Both the position numbers and the translations under genes were made by a program. Below, in pieces: positions 59,421 through 61,824 of a DNA stretch of 61,824 nt. How positions within the stretch are numbered: position 1 is the stretch's first letter; each line of letters starts with the position of its first letter. Under the pieces are notes generated by a model. The model worked only from the letters and a program-made list of their open reading frames with translations. It made no database searches and had not been told where the DNA came from. The stretch spans positions 1 through 61,824 of the forward strand of contig JAJEIM010000015.1 in NCBI GenBank assembly GCA_022827785.1, in the 5' to 3' direction. This stretch comes from Acidimicrobiia bacterium (lineage in GTDB: Bacteria > Actinomycetota > Acidimicrobiia > Spongiisociales > Spongiisociaceae).

Positions 59421-59464
59421 GCCCATGATCCGTTGGTTGCAAGTTCGGGTCCTGCCGGGCCCAC
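59421..59464 (+). repeat. attR: diverged duplicate of tRNA-Met 3' end
   Basis: GATCCGTTGGTTGCAAGTTC plus the rest of the T-arm and acceptor (TCCTGCCGGGCCCAC), with five mismatches to 48361-48404. There is no tRNA 5' half, so it is an attachment scar. Confidence 0.85.
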
Positions 59465-59612
59465 CAACGTCTACCGCAGATAGAATCGTCGTTGAACTAT
59501 GGCTCGGGGACCGTGAGCCTACTGTGAGCGGCAGTCAGGACAGACGGTCTACTTGGACACCCATCCTATCCAGCGCCCTTTGACCGTGAGCTTACTTGGT
59601 GGCCAATAGTCA

Positions 59613-61106
59613 TCAGGTTCCACCGCGGTGTCGCTTACCCACGCGCGGAAAGCATGACCTAAACCCTTTCTTGACCAGAGCCATTATGGAACCAAGTACG
59701 CTCGGCGCCGTTGTTGGTATTGAGGTGCTCAAGAAGTACGGCGTCTCGGCATCCCCAGCAGCCCTGCGCAGGCGGAACTCACAGTTAGAACGACACTCCT
59801 CATTAATGACCCGTGTCTTCCCGTTTATGAGCTGGTGTTCCTGCTGTCGCACCAATGACCACCAATCCGGGCCTACCAAATACCGAATCATGGAGTTGAC
59901 TATCATCGCTGCGACACTCAGTCCGAAGGGAAACACGTTTTCATTGCGTGGACGCTCGTTAGCAGGGAGGTTTGAGATGTACCTCATGTCATCGAGTGAC
60001 CCATCCAGTTCCTTAACCACTGCACTGGAATTATATTGTCCATTGCAGCGTAGACACTGGTGGTAGGGGGTTATAGTGTGGGCGCGCCAGTGTGCTGAGA
60101 ATAAGCTGTCACTCTGCGGGTTCGTCTGCACTTCCACGGCACCGCTGAAGACCGGGATCAGGTGGGAGTGCGCGGCGTAGTTCAATATCTCAAGGGGCAC
60201 TGGTCTATCAACGCAGCCGAAGAGAACATCGCAATCCAACGCCGCTAGATATGCCACCTCGTCTTGAATTGACATAGGCAAGGCGGTCACTTTGATTTGC
60301 CCCGCCGTGCCATTGCGTCGCATCGCCTTCGCCGCTACTTCTACCTTTGGCTTGCCGATGTCCTTGACCGTAGCATTTAGTAACCTGTCAAGGTTGTGTT
60401 GTTTGACCCTGTCATGGTCGATTAGGACGACTTGTTCGACTCCAATCCTGGCCACGGCCTCAGCTACGATACTACCTCCAGAGCCAAGACCAACAATACC
60501 AACCTTTAGCCGAGCAATGTCGTTTTGTGCCTTGTCACCCCAAGAGTCAATGGTGCGCTTGAGGATGTTTCGCCGTTGTGGAGCAGGTCTCAGGTTGTCA
60601 TTGAAGTAGAGTTTGTAAGACATGGGGCCGATAATACGGACCTTGTCACACCATCGGCGGCGCATCTCCTTGCCGTCTCGCTCCCAGAAGCGGGCGCTCC
60701 AATAGCCGTCGCTACCAAGAGTCAGTCCTACTAGGGGTAAGCCTGTAGCGCCAACCGGGTAAGCCAACACGTTGCCCTCAGTATCAGCGTCTACGGGATT
60801 CAACCCCTGCCACCCCGGTCCAGGGTGACTGTGCATAAAGGCTAATCCCATACCCTTGTCAGTAGCGGCCCGAAGCGCCCGGCTAAAGTAGTGGGGTTGG
60901 CAACTGACCCCTCCATGCAGAATGCGCTCGTCTTCCGCCGGCAGGACTATTTCGTCAATTAGAGCAGTCCGTCGTGATTGCCCCGTGGAGGGACGCCACA
61001 GGGCGAAGCAAAGGTCTTCCTGGTAATTGCCTCGCCGAAACTGTTGTAGTAGATGATCGGTGGCAGTTGAGCAAGCTTCCTCTGTGAATACCGCGTCGAA
61101 CCTCAA
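59613..61106 (-). CDS. JAB protease fused to E1-like ThiF activating enzyme
   Basis: A 497-residue fusion. The N-terminal JAB/JAMM isopeptidase domain (~1-150) has AFMHSHPGPGWQGLNPVD with H92, H94 and D106 as metal ligands and a likely Glu near 52. The adenylating domain (~185-410) has VGIVGLGSGGSIVAEAVARIG (G206-G211), LIDHD (D230), HNLDRL (R241) and HQCLRCNG with ECRSNC as a zinc Cys tetrad. Domain order JAB-E1 is typical of bacterial ubiquitin-like operons. It overlaps the E2-like gene by four bases. C-terminal ~50 residues are basic and unlike the rest. Confidence 0.85.
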   Translation of the reverse strand: MRFDAVFTEEACSTATDHLLQQFRRGNYQEDLCFALWRPSTGQSRRTALIDEIVLPAEDERILHGGVSCQPHYFSRALRAATDKGMGLAFMHSHPGPGWQGLNPVDADTEGNVLAYPVGATGLPLVGLTLGSDGYWSARFWERDGKEMRRRWCDKVRIIGPMSYKLYFNDNLRPAPQRRNILKRTIDSWGDKAQNDIARLKVGIVGLGSGGSIVAEAVARIGVEQVVLIDHDRVKQHNLDRLLNATVKDIGKPKVEVAAKAMRRNGTAGQIKVTALPMSIQDEVAYLAALDCDVLFGCVDRPVPLEILNYAAHSHLIPVFSGAVEVQTNPQSDSLFSAHWRAHTITPYHQCLRCNGQYNSSAVVKELDGSLDDMRYISNLPANERPRNENVFPFGLSVAAMIVNSMIRYLVGPDWWSLVRQQEHQLINGKTRVINEECRSNCEFRLRRAAGDAETPYFLSTSIPTTAPSVLGSIMALVKKGFRSCFPRVGKRHRGGT

Positions 61107-61495
61107 AGGCTGCCCCAGATTCGTGCCAGATGCTCACTTATATAGTAGCGCATGTGTTTCTCTGGCAACTGGTCCCAGATGTCTTCCGGCGGCCTGCTCA
61201 TGATCAACCACTCACGGTCTCGGGCGTCTCGGTAATGCTGGGTCGAGCCTCCTCTCCCATCGTCGATAGGCGGACTCACGTGGACCCAATGGGGAGGATG
61301 TTCTGGAAAGTTTCCGTCCTGCGGATAAATGCCTATGGTCACCAATTGGCCTTTCCGTGAACCTGTCTCGATCGCGTACTCGAAGGTTATCAATTCGACC
61401 ATCGGCCCACCAGGTTGGGACGGCCCATTTGATGTGGCAACTTGGTAATCTAGGGATTCTAGTTGAGCCCTTATGGTTTCAGCACTTGTGGACAT
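61103..61495 (-). CDS. E2-like (UBC-fold) protein without cysteine
   Basis: A 130-residue protein with the strand pattern and proline signature of E2 or RWD folds: VTIGIYPQDGNFPEHPPHWV, HVSPPIDDG, and a C-terminal helix (EKHMRYYISEHLARIW). No Cys exists anywhere, so thioester chemistry is impossible; bacterial E2-like families with a missing Cys are known. It is expressed with the JAB-E1 gene (4-base overlap) and follows the Ubl remnant by 10 bases; the ribosome site is weak, suggesting coupling to the Ubl gene. Confidence 0.7.
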   Translation of the reverse strand: MSTSAETIRAQLESLDYQVATSNGPSQPGGPMVELITFEYAIETGSRKGQLVTIGIYPQDGNFPEHPPHWVHVSPPIDDGRGGSTQHYRDARDREWLIMSRPPEDIWDQLPEKHMRYYISEHLARIWGSL

Positions 61496-61505
61496 GATGC
61501 AGCAG

Positions 61506-61733
61506 CTACACTGCTGGTGGTGCAGTGTTGGGAATGGTCCGGAAGATGTTGTCTTCCTCCAGATCGACCTCTTGGTCCCAACCGTAGGTTCCCTTATCGC
61601 CCTCTAGTGTATATTGGTCGGGATTACGAGGTATCGCTCCGTGCTTTTCGGCAAGTTCGAGGATGTCACCGGCAGTGAGTTTTTGAGGCTGCGCGTAATC
61701 GTGGGTTTTGGGCTGCTGTGGTCGGTGTGGGGG
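61506..61733 (-). pseudogene. Ubiquitin-like protein, 5' end lost
   Basis: Open frame from just after the transposase stop to TAG 61506. LTAGDILELAEKHGAIPRNP (helix), YTLEGDKGTYGWDQEVDLEE and DNIFRTI (strands) fit a beta-grasp Ubl of the bacterial multi-ubiquitin type. The first beta-hairpin is missing and there is no ATG, GTG or TTG in the frame upstream of the domain. The C-terminus ends NTAPPAV with no Gly-Gly. The gene has been truncated by the insertion sequence. Confidence 0.6.
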
Positions 61734-61824
61734 TCATGTTACAAGCAGGCCGCGGGCTGCGTAGTTGTTGGGGTTGGTGAATCCGTGGGCGACGCGTCGT
61801 AGGACTTGGAGGAGGTTGTTGATG
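61734..61824 (-). CDS. ISL3-like transposase, C-terminal end (partial)
   Basis: The minus strand reads INNLLQVLRRVAHGFTNPNN, YAARGLLVT and a TGA at 61736-61734. This is the RRxAxGFxNxxNYxAR tail of ISL3-family transposases. The gene runs past the window's edge. The IS end lies between the stop and the Ubl frame; I could not fix its inverted repeat. Confidence 0.55.
   Translation of the reverse strand, partial: INNLLQVLRRVAHGFTNPNNYAARGLLVT

Larger units (their letters stand above)
48361..59464. mobile_element. Genomic island inserted at tRNA-Met
   Basis: About 11.1 kb flanked by direct repeats of the tRNA 3' end. Cargo: Ymh/TIGR02391-like gene, J-domain protein, decayed fragments, HNH nuclease, res-like helicase-nuclease, DNA methyltransferase and an HsdR remnant. 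Codon use is more mixed than in the core genes. There is no integrase or excisionase inside, so the island is either non-autonomous or has lost them, or the two repeats belong to different events. Confidence 0.7.

Noticed and set aside
59596-60066. 156-residue plus-strand frame
   Set aside because: Antisense to the JAB-E1 gene, whose own motifs are unmistakable.

Overview
This is high-GC actinobacterial DNA. The dnaK-grpE-dnaJ-hspR operon with a MerR-type HspR, the DUF3151 gene, MenB and the general codon use all point to Actinomycetota. My inference is an uncultured Acidimicrobiia-like lineage; a 16S or marker-gene placement would be needed to confirm this.

Layout. 1-20 kb is a conserved core. 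It holds rpoB (5' end cut by the window) and rpoC, a mannose-1-phosphate guanylyltransferase and dGTPase pair on the minus strand, dnaX, recR, the methionine sulfhydrylation genes metX and metY with a CoA-binding protein, the dnaK-grpE-dnaJ-hspR chaperone operon, and a DUF3151 gene. Several intergenic gaps carry two families of short non-coding repeats. RpoC has lost all four cysteines of its second zinc site.

20-31.5 kb is a polyketide locus: a free-standing acyl carrier protein, an alpha/beta hydrolase of visibly lower GC, and a 3202-residue iterative-type PKS. The PKS order is KS-AT-DH-MT-ER-KR-ACP followed by a second KS whose AT has been cleanly removed.

31.7-48.3 kb is metabolic and membrane functions. 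First is a GrdB-like reductase read through an in-frame UGA, almost certainly a selenoprotein with a bacterial SECIS hairpin, overlapping menB. Then come NfeD and SPFH proteins, a DoxX-like protein, a four-gene Aap-type amino-acid ABC transporter whose AapM carries an internal duplication, dxs, a phosphoribosyltransferase, an MscS channel and a tandem universal stress protein.

48.3-59.5 kb is a genomic island in the 3' end of an elongator tRNA-Met(CAT) gene. A diverged copy of the last 44 bases marks the far end. Cargo is defence-like: a TIGR02391/Ymh-type protein, a J-domain protein with propeller-like repeats, an HNH nuclease, and a two-gene restriction-modification system (res-like helicase-nuclease plus beta-class DNA methyltransferase), with decayed fragments including an HsdR C-terminus. 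No integrase is visible.

59.6-61.8 kb is a bacterial ubiquitin-like conjugation operon, read on the minus strand: a ubiquitin-like protein fragment, a cysteine-less E2-like protein, and a JAB-E1 fusion. The 5' end of the Ubl gene is missing, replaced by the end of an ISL3-like insertion sequence, so the operon appears decapitated here.
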